Below, one piece after another: positions 1 through 5,354 of a DNA stretch of 5,808 nucleotides (the first letter of the stretch is position 1; every line of letters starts with the position of its first letter). Under the pieces are notes generated by a model that was not told the DNA's origin, searched no databases, and was given only the letters and a program-made list of their open reading frames with translations. A program made the translations under genes and the position numbers. Source of the stretch: Bacilli bacterium (lineage in GTDB: Bacteria > Bacillota_I > Bacilli_A > RF39 > UBA660); contig JAFTYN010000145.1 in assembly GCA_017461465.1 (NCBI GenBank), positions 1 through 5,808 on the forward strand, given 5' to 3'.

Positions 1-17
1 GTATCCTTTTATTGTAA

Positions 18-37
18 GTGGCAGTTCAAACTGACAC
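18..37. promoter_or_regulatory. 20-bp palindrome, copy 1 (candidate operator)
   Basis: The sequence is GTGGCAGTT-CA-AACTGACAC: nine-base arms around a CA centre with one mismatched pair (21/34). The second copy at 254-273 shares 16 identical bases and has its single mismatch at a different, outermost pair. Together they imply a perfect consensus GTGTCAGTT-CA-AACTGACAC. Position just before small genes and dyad symmetry suggest an operator for a dimeric repressor, or an RNA hairpin with a UCAA loop near the ribosome binding site. No binding protein can be named. Confidence 0.5.
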
Positions 38-239
38 ATATAAGAAGGAGGGGATTAAAAAATTTGTACTAGGAGAGAGATATAGAGTTTTTAATGAAGT
101 ATCCGAAAATCATGGAAACTATCTCACAATTATCAACATAAATAAAGACTTAATATATTATTTATTTGATGGTAGCGATCAGGTTCAATGTTTTTCAAGT
201 AGTAGTGAATTTGCAGTTGACCTTATTAAGTTGGTCTAA
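18..239 (+). CDS. Small hypothetical protein, start uncertain
   Basis: I do not recognise this protein. The downstream part (GERYRV, then alternating beta-like segments such as YLTIININ and LIYYLFDG) looks like a small compact beta-rich domain of about 60 residues. The start is problematic. The only canonical in-frame start is GTG at 18, directly after an in-frame TAA (15-17), with no Shine-Dalgarno before it and lying inside a 20-bp palindrome (18-37). A strong AAGGAGGGG sits at 45-53, after which the only start-like codon in frame is ATT at 54 (ATT AAA AAA, reading I-K-K like a typical M-K-K start), although the spacing is only about 2 nt. The coordinates given use the canonical GTG; translation may really begin near 54. 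It is the first gene of a plus-strand run and is followed by the same palindrome before the next gene. Confidence 0.5.
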   Translation: MAVQTDTYKKEGIKKFVLGERYRVFNEVSENHGNYLTIININKDLIYYLFDGSDQVQCFSSSSEFAVDLIKLV

Positions 240-253
240 TTTTTTTTAAATAA

Positions 254-273
254 TTGTCAGTTCAAACTGACAC
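254..273. promoter_or_regulatory. 20-bp palindrome, copy 2 (candidate operator)
   Basis: The sequence is TTGTCAGTT-CA-AACTGACAC, with eight perfectly paired bases per arm and only the outermost pair mismatched. It lies in the gap between the first and second genes, immediately before the AAAGGA ribosome binding site (275-280) of the second gene. A start at TTG 254 would place the whole element inside the coding frame (reading S-V-Q-T-D-T), which is one reason to prefer the ATG at 287. Confidence 0.55.
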
Positions 274-286
274 GAAAGGAACTACA

Positions 287-547
287 ATGAAAAAAATTAA
301 GAAAGAAAGATCAGTACCAAAATGGGTTTTACGAAATCTACGATTGTATGGGAATTGTTGTTGTGGATACGATTTAATAAAAAAATATGGTGAAAAGAAA
401 TTATTAGAAAAATTAGTTAAATTTGGATTTGAATGTAGTTTAAGAGTTGTACCAGATCCAGATGCAAGAACAAGAAGAAAAATGAAATATCCACCATCAG
501 CTTACTATATTTTAGAAGTTGATAAGGTACTGATTACTAACAAATAA
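287..547 (+). CDS. Basic 86-aa protein, candidate antitoxin
   Basis: I do not recognise the family. The start is set at ATG 287 because AAAGGA at 275-280 lies 6 nt upstream; the longer frame from TTG 254 runs through a palindrome. The protein is strongly basic (about 22 Lys+Arg against 9 Asp+Glu), has a run of three cysteines (NCCCGYDL, about residues 24-31) plus another Cys further on, and a central RTRRKMKYPP stretch. It ends in TAA at 545-547, directly followed by the TTG start of a MazF-type toxin in the same frame, so the two are probably translationally coupled. The position matches that of an antitoxin, but it resembles neither an AbrB-fold MazE nor a ribbon-helix-helix antitoxin, and a basic charge is unusual for MazE-like partners. 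The antitoxin role is inference from position only. Confidence 0.6.
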   Translation: MKKIKKERSVPKWVLRNLRLYGNCCCGYDLIKKYGEKKLLEKLVKFGFECSLRVVPDPDARTRRKMKYPPSAYYILEVDKVLITNK

Positions 548-928
548 TTGTTTTTATCAGTAAAGAAAGGTGAAGTTTATTTAATCGATTTGAAGGATAC
601 ATATTCAAATGTCCAAAGTGGGAAAAGACCTTGTTTAGTCATTCAAAACGATTATGGTAATGAATATTCACCGACAACAATAGTAGTTCCCATTACAACA
701 AAAATTAAGAAGACCTATATGCCTGTTCATGTAGTTATTGAAAAGGGAAGTTATTCTAATAAGGATCGAGAAATGGTTTTATGTGAATGTATCTTAACAG
801 TATCAAAAGATCAAATAATTAATCATTTAAGAACTTTTGATGAAGATACGATGCAGAAAATTGATAAGGCTTTAGAAGTATCATTAGGAATTGGCGTGAA
901 AGGGAGGAATCAAAAATTAAAAAGTTAA
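548..928 (+). CDS. mazF: PemK/MazF-family endoribonuclease toxin
   Basis: This is a type II toxin of the PemK/MazF family, whose members cleave single-stranded RNA at short motifs as dimers. From residue 5 it follows Bacillus MazF (NdoA) closely: VKKGEVYLIDL, then SGKRPCLVIQNDYGN, SPTTIVVPITT, MPVHVVIE and the C-terminal DKALEVSLGIG helix. R27 and T50 fall at the positions of NdoA R25 and T48, which are needed for cleavage, so the enzyme may be active. The usual EQIRT segment reads ECILT (C81 and L83 replace Gln and Arg), an odd change near the RNA groove. Length (126 aa) is slightly above the usual 110-120. The TTG start abuts the stop of the upstream basic protein and has no visible Shine-Dalgarno, so expression probably depends on termination-reinitiation. 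The gene's 3' end overlaps a possible extended start of the next gene. Confidence 0.9.
   Translation: MFLSVKKGEVYLIDLKDTYSNVQSGKRPCLVIQNDYGNEYSPTTIVVPITTKIKKTYMPVHVVIEKGSYSNKDREMVLCECILTVSKDQIINHLRTFDEDTMQKIDKALEVSLGIGVKGRNQKLKS
902..907 (+). promoter_or_regulatory. Shine-Dalgarno pointing to an ATT codon at 916
   Basis: GGGAGG at 902-907, inside the 3' end of mazF, is a strong ribosome binding site. Eight bases downstream is ATT at 916, in frame with the following membrane-protein gene. No ATG, GTG or TTG occurs in that frame between the stop at 865 and the ATG at 1000. Either AUU is used as a start or the site is not functional. Confidence 0.4.
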
Positions 929-999
929 AAGAGGCGTATAATGATATTTTTAGTAAAGGTATTGAAAATTATTGGAAGTCTGAAGGTTGTAATAGTAGG

Positions 1000-1566
1000 A
1001 TGCAAAAATACTTTAAATTTGCAAACTTACTAGATAGTATTAATGTAATTTTAAAATATATAATGATTATTTGTCTTAATATTATTGCGACAATGACAAT
1101 TTTTAAACTATCTTCAGGAATCTATTTGGCAGAAATGGTTAAAGAAACAACAACTTTAACTGTAATGGATATTATTTTTCAACAGGAAGGCTTTATAGTT
1201 ATTGGTTGTTTATATTTTGTTCTAGGGTTAAGATACGGAAAACTAAATAAAGACAGTTTTGGAAAGATAATGTATAAAGTTTTATATGGTATGCCAATGT
1301 ATTATTTAATATATCTAAATATGTGTTTGATGGATGGGTTAACAGGAATAATGATATTCTTAATTCTTTATTTAATTATTGTTAATATAAACTTTTTAAT
1401 AAGTAAAAGAATAAAAGAGTTATATAATGTTGCTACAGGTAATATTGGAACAGAAGAACATGAAAAAGAATTAGAAGAAGTAGATGTAGTATTTACAAAA
1501 CAAGAAGTAGAAAGTAAAGATAATAAAAAAGGAAGAGGAGATAAAAGATATGCAAGGAAGCGTTAA
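1000..1566 (+). CDS. Four-helix membrane protein, unknown function
   Basis: I do not recognise this integral membrane protein. Numbered from ATG 1000, hydrophobic segments lie at about 16-35, 64-78, 94-111 and 114-134. A hydrophilic tail (135-188) follows: first acidic (GTEEHEKELEEVDVV), then strongly basic at the end (KKGRGDKRYARKR), presumably cytoplasmic. The frame is open upstream of ATG 1000 back to a stop at 865, and that stretch reads like protein (IKKLKEAYNDIF, IENYWKSEG). ATG 1000 has AGTAGG immediately against it, with no spacing, whereas a good Shine-Dalgarno at 902-907 points to ATT 916. The true protein may therefore be 28 residues longer at the N-terminus. The last 17 bases overlap the start of the cold-shock gene, so the two are likely coupled. 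Confidence 0.7.
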   Translation: MQKYFKFANLLDSINVILKYIMIICLNIIATMTIFKLSSGIYLAEMVKETTTLTVMDIIFQQEGFIVIGCLYFVLGLRYGKLNKDSFGKIMYKVLYGMPMYYLIYLNMCLMDGLTGIMIFLILYLIIVNINFLISKRIKELYNVATGNIGTEEHEKELEEVDVVFTKQEVESKDNKKGRGDKRYARKR

Positions 1567-1771
1567 ATGGTTTAGTGATAAATTAGGATATGGATTTATT
1601 GTTTGTGAAGATTTAGATGAGGAAGTATTTGTTCATTTTAGCGAAATACAAATGGATGGATATAAGTCTTTAAAAGAAGGAGATATTGTAAGTTTTGATT
1701 ATGACACAGAAGTTGGAAAAGCTAAAAATGTCAATGTTATCAAAAGTGAAAAGTTAGAAACTTCTAAGTAG
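1550..1771 (+). CDS. csp: CspA-family cold-shock protein
   Basis: This is a single cold-shock domain of 73 aa, a five-stranded OB-fold that binds single-stranded RNA or DNA and acts as an RNA chaperone. The N-terminal MQGSVKWF, RNP1-like LGYGFI (residues 12-17) and RNP2 VFVHF (26-30) are all present, followed by SEIQMDGYKSLKEGDIVSF, as in typical Csp proteins. The Lys usually found just before the RNP1 glycine is Leu here, with Lys one residue earlier. The start is ATG 1550, with AGGAG at 1536-1540 and 9-nt spacing, inside the end of the membrane-protein gene. Its TAG stop overlaps the GTG of the next gene by one base. No long 5' leader typical of cold-induced csp genes is present, so this copy is probably expressed with the operon. 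Embedding in an accessory operon is unusual for a csp gene. Confidence 0.93.
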   Translation: MQGSVKWFSDKLGYGFIVCEDLDEEVFVHFSEIQMDGYKSLKEGDIVSFDYDTEVGKAKNVNVIKSEKLETSK

Positions 1772-2241
1772 TGAATTTTATTGGTGCAGTAGTGCATTAT
1801 TCCGTTGACTGTGTAGATGAATCTAAAACAGCAGAAAACGGAAGAGAAATTTGTAGTCAGTATAGACCACTTGTAGAAAAAAGAATTAAAAGATTATTAG
1901 CAACACCAATGAACTCTGCAAGTATTGTACTTTTTACATCTGGAAATAGAAGTAAAAATTCTTTTGAAGAAAAACTAATACAAAGAGTTGCTTGGAATGA
2001 TGATCAGATAACTAATTTTATGAATAACATTTTGTTATTAGAACAATATGATAAAATGGCAGGTTTATATTTGAAACTTAAATATATTTATGATAAAACT
2101 GATAAACAAATTGCAAAAAAAATGAAAGTAACAGATAGAACTTTAAGAACTTATAAAACTAGGGCGTATTTTCAAATTGCAGTGTGGTCTAATAAAGTTG
2201 AATATATTTATAACAAAACTTTTCATTTTAATATTGATTGA
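1771..2241 (+). CDS. Sigma-region-4/ArpU-like HTH protein
   Basis: The 156-aa protein ends in a helix-turn-helix (about residues 105-140): YDKTDKQIAKKMKVTDRTLR, followed by a basic helix (TYKTRAYFQIAV). The pattern of 'D-K-Q-I-A' plus 'T-D-R-T-L-R' resembles the sigma-70 region-4 type HTH found in ArpU-like and other phage or mobile-element regulators. The N-terminal half (VEKRIKRLLATPM, EEKLIQRVAW) is helical and not recognised. The start is GTG 1771, overlapping the cold-shock TAG stop as TAGTG, with no good Shine-Dalgarno, so coupling is likely. The stop is TGA, which with TGG for Trp elsewhere argues for code 11. It could regulate this operon or late genes of a mobile element; no target is visible. 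Family assignment is by motif only. Confidence 0.65.
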   Translation: MNFIGAVVHYSVDCVDESKTAENGREICSQYRPLVEKRIKRLLATPMNSASIVLFTSGNRSKNSFEEKLIQRVAWNDDQITNFMNNILLLEQYDKMAGLYLKLKYIYDKTDKQIAKKMKVTDRTLRTYKTRAYFQIAVWSNKVEYIYNKTFHFNID

Positions 2242-2249
2242 TATATTTG

Positions 2250-2267
2250 ATGTGGAAATATCCACAT
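2250..2267. promoter_or_regulatory. 7-bp inverted repeat upstream of CAP gene
   Basis: ATGTGGA-AATA-TCCACAT is a perfect 7-base inverted repeat with a 4-base centre, lying in the 56-nt gap between the HTH gene stop and the CAP gene start, 12 nt before the AAGGAG ribosome binding site. It could be an operator or an RNA hairpin. There is no T-run, so it is not an intrinsic terminator. Confidence 0.4.
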
Positions 2268-2297
2268 CCTGCTACATACAAAGGAGTTGAATATTTT

Positions 2298-3446
2298 ATG
2301 AAAAAAAGAAATATTATAATTATAAGTACATTAATAGTAGTATTAGTATCTATTGGTATATATTTATTTATACAACATACAAATAAAATAACTTTAAAGG
2401 AATCTAATTTTATTTTTGAACTTGGGGATAAAGTTCCTTTTGAAGTTGAATATTATTTAAAAGATAAGGATAAAGATAAAATATCAAATTCAAAAATAAG
2501 ATTTGAAAATGATGCAATGCTTGATACTTCAAACAATGAAATTAAAACAATAGATTCAAAGTTTTTAGATGTTGGAAAATATAAAATGTATATTGAGTAT
2601 AAGGATACTAAATATTACTTTAATATTAAAGTGAAAGATACAACAGCACCTAATTTTATTGATTTTATGGATGAGATTATAATAGAACAAAATGCTGTAA
2701 ATGTAGATTTGTTAAAATATTATGAAGCATCTGATTTAAGTAGTTTAACGATAAGCATTGAAAGTGATTATGATATTGAAAAAACTGGTGAATATAAAGC
2801 GATAATTAAAGCTAAAGATGTTTATGATAATATAGTTACAAAAGATGCAACAATTAAAGTAATTTCTTATGATGATTTAAAAAATACAGAAGTAACAAAA
2901 TGCTTAGATGGTACAATATTTAAAAGTGAAAAAAGAATTGAATCAGAAAAGAAAAAAATAGAAACAAATCAATCTAGTTCTAACAATAATACAACTCCTA
3001 AAATAGAAATAGTTGATAATAGTAACAATAGTAATAATTCAAATAATGAATCAAATAACAATAGTTCTAGTTCATCATCTAATAATGCTTCAACTATTGT
3101 TAATGCTACATATAGAACAGATATTTCAAATGAAATAGTAAATAAGATAAATGAATATCGTAAAAATAATGGTCAAACTGTGTTGCCTATAACTTCTGAA
3201 GCACAAGCTGAAGCTGATAGGAGAGCAAAAGAAATTGTAACAAATCCTACTCATGAAGGTTCTTCTTATGGGTTCGGAGAAAATATAGGTGGAGGAGGAA
3301 TTGGTACTGATTTCTTCACATTATGGAAAGAAAGTTTTTCTCACAATAACGCAATGTTAAGAGAGCAAAATACAGCAATAGCAGTAAGTATATATCAATA
3401 TAATAATCAATGGTATGCAGTTGCTGTTTTTAGAATGAATTATTAA
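2298..3446 (+). CDS. Membrane-anchored Ig-like and CAP-domain protein
   Basis: The start is ATG 2298 (MKKRNIII), with AAGGAG at 2281-2286 about 11 nt upstream; the frame is open further upstream but that part crosses an inverted repeat and is not protein-like. The product is about 382 aa. Residues 6-25 form one hydrophobic segment after KKR, a signal anchor or signal peptide without a lipobox Cys. An extracellular beta-rich region follows (about 30-200), including the phrase VKDTTAPNFIDF and EYKAIIKAKDVYDN, typical of bacterial Ig-like (DUF5011/Cry22Aa-type) repeats. An Asn/Ser-rich linker (about 230-265) leads to a C-terminal CAP/SCP domain (about 275-380, YkwD-like): EIVNKINEYRKNNG, H319, GENIG with E328, W343 and H349 in the ESFSHNNAML motif. 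CAP proteins are often secreted and of poorly known biochemical role. It is last in the plus-strand run and is followed by a terminator. Confidence 0.88.
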   Translation: MKKRNIIIISTLIVVLVSIGIYLFIQHTNKITLKESNFIFELGDKVPFEVEYYLKDKDKDKISNSKIRFENDAMLDTSNNEIKTIDSKFLDVGKYKMYIEYKDTKYYFNIKVKDTTAPNFIDFMDEIIIEQNAVNVDLLKYYEASDLSSLTISIESDYDIEKTGEYKAIIKAKDVYDNIVTKDATIKVISYDDLKNTEVTKCLDGTIFKSEKRIESEKKKIETNQSSSNNNTTPKIEIVDNSNNSNNSNNESNNNSSSSSSNNASTIVNATYRTDISNEIVNKINEYRKNNGQTVLPITSEAQAEADRRAKEIVTNPTHEGSSYGFGENIGGGGIGTDFFTLWKESFSHNNAMLREQNTAIAVSIYQYNNQWYAVAVFRMNY

Positions 3447-3472
3447 AATTTCTCATATTGAGAAATTTTTTT
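3446..3472 (+). terminator. Rho-independent terminator of plus-strand operon
   Basis: A 10-bp stem (AAATTTCTCA / TGAGAAATTT, 3446-3455 and 3459-3468) with a TAT loop runs into a T-tract to 3472, starting at the CAP stop codon. The stem also carries A residues on its 5' side, so weak termination of minus-strand readthrough is possible. Confidence 0.88.
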
Positions 3473-3479
3473 ATGCAAT

Positions 3480-3512
3480 AAAAAAATCAATCCTGTACTA
3501 GCGATTGATTAA
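3480..3512 (-). terminator. Rho-independent terminator of minus-strand operon
   Basis: Read on the minus strand, AATCAATC (3510-3503) and GATTGATT (3492-3485) form an 8-bp stem with a 10-nt loop, followed by a run of seven T (3486-3480). It lies 9 nt beyond the stop of the last minus-strand gene and back to back with the plus-strand terminator. Confidence 0.82.
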
Positions 3513-3520
3513 TATAATTA

Positions 3521-3994
3521 CTACTTCAATTTTTCAATTTCTTTTAATTTAAAATCAAATATTCTTTCTATTAGATCTCTTCGTTTTAAAAGTTTAAATA
3601 CGCCTTCCATATTTTTATAATGTTTTTTAACATCGTCTAACTTGTTAAATTCCTGATAAAGTTGTTTAATTCTTTTTTCAGAATTATATCTAACATTTAC
3701 ATAAAATATATAATATGCAATTTTATCTTTGGATTTTTCAGTAAATACTTTATCCATAATAATACGAAATTCATATCCATCTTTCATATAATTATGTGAT
3801 TTAATTCTTTGGGTTTTGATAATAGGGGAATCATTATAAACTTTTTTAAAGGAGAAGATAGAATATAGTTTGTTATAATTTAAAGAATTTGAACCTCTTA
3901 ATTTTTTTATTTCAGCATCTAATTCATCTATGTAATCAAATGCTTTGTCTATTTCACTTTCCTTTCTATAAGATACTTCATAATCAAAATTCAT
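3521..3994 (-). CDS. Hypothetical protein, third gene of minus operon
   Basis: I do not recognise this protein of about 157 aa. The start is ATG at 3994 (MNFDYEVSYRKES): AAAGGTG ends 8-9 nt upstream, and the ATG is one base after the TAA (3998-3996) of the preceding gene. A longer frame begins at GTG 4021 but would overlap the upstream gene. The protein is soluble-looking, rich in Lys, Glu, Tyr and Asp. It has a helical N-terminal part (EIDKAFDYIDELDAEIKKL), a middle segment that may be beta (GYEFRIIMDKVF, IAYYIFYVNVRY) and a helical, basic C-terminus (LKRRDLIERIF, LKEIEKLK). There is no signal peptide, membrane segment or recognisable catalytic motif. It does not share the LPxNYT motif of the two upstream genes. 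Tight coupling implies a shared process or complex, not identified. Confidence 0.7.
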   Translation of the reverse strand: MNFDYEVSYRKESEIDKAFDYIDELDAEIKKLRGSNSLNYNKLYSIFSFKKVYNDSPIIKTQRIKSHNYMKDGYEFRIIMDKVFTEKSKDKIAYYIFYVNVRYNSEKRIKQLYQEFNKLDDVKKHYKNMEGVFKLLKRRDLIERIFDFKLKEIEKLK

Positions 3995-3995
3995 T

Positions 3996-4538
3996 TTAAT
4001 CATCACCTTTAGCACTTTCACTTAATACTACTTGTTTATTAAATGTTACTACACATACAATAAAATACCATACAACCTTATTAATGTCTTTATTTTTTGT
4101 ATAATTTGATGGTAAATATTCATCAATATAATTTATTATTTTTTTATCAGCACAATTAGAAAAATAATATTTTTTAATTACTAATTCTGCGATTTCTTTA
4201 GCAGTTTCAAAATGTTTTCTATTGGATGCAGGTGATTTATTTATTTTATCAAATTCAATATTTATATCTATAACCGAATTATGCAATAGATATGTTTCAT
4301 GTAATAATAGTCTAATAGAATAATCTAATATATCTGTAAAAATACATATATATTTTTCATCAATACTATTTCTAAAATTTAAATATACCTCTCCATATTC
4401 TTTTTTTACATTAAAATTTTCAACTTCATCAAATATAGTTTCTAATAATTTTAATGACTGGGTAATAAAAGTATTTTCATCAATATAATTATTACCTACA
4501 TTTTTTATTACTTTTTTCATTTCTTTTTTACTTAACAT
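3996..4538 (-). CDS. Hypothetical protein, second gene; paralogue of first
   Basis: I do not recognise the family. The start is ATG at 4538 (MLSKKEMKKV): GGAG lies 6 nt upstream and the ATG follows the TAA of the first gene (4542-4540) by one base. A TTG at 4565 would extend it by 9 residues into that gene. The product is about 180 aa, mostly helical, acidic-to-neutral, with no clear signal peptide; one hydrophobic helix near the C-terminus (VVWYFIVCVV, about 155-164) is probably buried rather than transmembrane. Blocks LETIF (32), IDEKY (59), KEIAELV (114) and NYIDEYLPSNYT (136-147) match, in order and with similar spacing, blocks in the first gene of the operon, so the two are probably paralogues. 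It lacks that gene's roughly 70-residue longer N-terminal part. The stop is one base before the next gene's ATG. Confidence 0.72.
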   Translation of the reverse strand: MLSKKEMKKVIKNVGNNYIDENTFITQSLKLLETIFDEVENFNVKKEYGEVYLNFRNSIDEKYICIFTDILDYSIRLLLHETYLLHNSVIDINIEFDKINKSPASNRKHFETAKEIAELVIKKYYFSNCADKKIINYIDEYLPSNYTKNKDINKVVWYFIVCVVTFNKQVVLSESAKGDD

Positions 4539-4539
4539 A

Positions 4540-5253
4540 TTAATCTCCATGCTTTGATTGTTCAATTAAATTTAACAGATAATTAAAACATTCAAATACT
4601 ACTATATTGCTTCTTCTATAAGTATAATTTCTAGGTAATTGTTGAATTATATAATCTAATGTATTAGTATTTTTTAATTTTACATCCTTATACATCAATA
4701 ATAATTCAGTACACAATACTTTTGCTATTTCTTCATCAGTTGGTAGGTTATCGAAGAAATCGTCCTTACGCTTTTTATAAGATATTATCACATTTTTATT
4801 CGATGACAATTCTACCAAAACATTTTTTACGATAATGTCTATTATTAAATCGTAAAACTCCATATATTCTTTATCTATTTTACTTATAAAAATATGTAGT
4901 CCATTAACCATATTTTTTTTATCTTTAAATATGTCATAAAAGAATGTTTCTAATCGGTCAACTTCATCAGCACTTTTCTTTTTAAAAGCGTTTAATGTTG
5001 CTTTATAATTAATATCTTCAACAATTTTATCTTTATAGTATTTTGCCATAATATTACCAGCTGTTGTAACTTTAATATCTGGATTTACCTTTTGCATATC
5101 TGTAAAAAATTTAATCATATCTGGTCGGTTGGCAGGTACAACTATTTCGCCACCATTTTTTATGATGTTTATTAATCGTGGATCTTTAAAAATATCATCA
5201 GTTTTAACTTTCTTTCCATTACTGTCTAAATAAGAACCTTTTGTTTTATTCAT
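4540..5253 (-). CDS. Hypothetical protein, first gene of minus operon
   Basis: I do not recognise this 237-aa protein. The start is ATG 5253, with AAGGAGG at 5271-5265, 11 nt upstream. Two parts are visible. The N-terminal ~95 residues contain GGEIVVPANRPDMIKFF and a Lys-rich segment, and are unique to this gene. Residues ~100-230 contain LETFF (101), IDKEY (126), EEIAKVL (174) and DYIIQQLPRNYT (200-211), and these align in order with the second gene. There is no signal peptide, membrane helix or recognisable catalytic signature. It opens a three-gene operon whose internal junctions are TAA-N-ATG, and it is divergent from a small XRE regulator across a 155-nt region with three palindromes. 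That layout suggests repressor-controlled expression, as in some toxin, defence or lysogeny modules, but no function can be read from the protein itself. Confidence 0.75.
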   Translation of the reverse strand: MNKTKGSYLDSNGKKVKTDDIFKDPRLINIIKNGGEIVVPANRPDMIKFFTDMQKVNPDIKVTTAGNIMAKYYKDKIVEDINYKATLNAFKKKSADEVDRLETFFYDIFKDKKNMVNGLHIFISKIDKEYMEFYDLIIDIIVKNVLVELSSNKNVIISYKKRKDDFFDNLPTDEEIAKVLCTELLLMYKDVKLKNTNTLDYIIQQLPRNYTYRRSNIVVFECFNYLLNLIEQSKHGD

Positions 5254-5311
5254 TTTTTATATTTCCTCCTTCAGTATATTTTTGAGTATTTTGGAGAAAA
5301 TAATTTTGTAA

Positions 5312-5330
5312 TTCCTACTACTAATAGGAA
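5312..5330. promoter_or_regulatory. 19-bp palindrome in divergent control region
   Basis: TTCCTAcTA-C-TAaTAGGAA is a near-perfect 19-bp palindrome centred on 5321, with eight of nine pairs matching. It lies between the divergent minus-strand operon and the XRE gene, 59 nt upstream of the minus operon start. Size and symmetry fit an XRE-dimer operator; binding is inferred. Confidence 0.45.
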
Positions 5331-5341
5331 ATCCCGACTAT

Positions 5342-5354
5342 AAAAAGGCTTTTT
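5342..5354. promoter_or_regulatory. 13-bp palindrome AAAAAGGCTTTTT
   Basis: AAAAAG-G-CTTTTT is a perfect palindrome about a single central G, lying between the two larger inverted repeats of the divergent region. The stem is short and A/T-dominated. It could be a weak hairpin or part of an operator array, and chance is possible at this base composition. Confidence 0.25.

Noticed and set aside
18..273. The two palindromes as direct repeats bounding a small mobile element or attachment sites
   Set aside because: No transposase or integrase is present, the enclosed segment is a single short gene, and the palindromic symmetry fits regulatory sites better.
254..286. TTG 254 as the start of the basic 86-aa protein
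   Set aside because: It has no Shine-Dalgarno and lies in a palindrome; ATG 287 has AAAGGA at 6-nt spacing.
2238..2297. Upstream extension of the CAP protein reading frame
   Set aside because: It crosses an inverted repeat, is not signal-peptide-like, and a ribosome binding site with ATG 2298 gives a typical KK-plus-hydrophobic export start.
2239..2297. TGA read as Trp (Mycoplasma code), fusing the HTH and CAP frames
   Set aside because: TGG is used for Trp in several genes, the HTH frame after the TGA has more TGA codons and no protein-like reading, and the CAP gene has its own start.
2960..3110. AAT/AGT-rich repeats as a CRISPR-like or satellite array
   Set aside because: They are in frame and encode an Asn/Ser-rich linker between the Ig-like and CAP regions; there is no regular repeat-spacer structure.
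3995..4021. GTG 4021 start for the third minus-strand gene
   Set aside because: It would overlap the preceding gene, while ATG 3994 has AAAGGTG at suitable spacing and a 1-nt gap matching the other junction.
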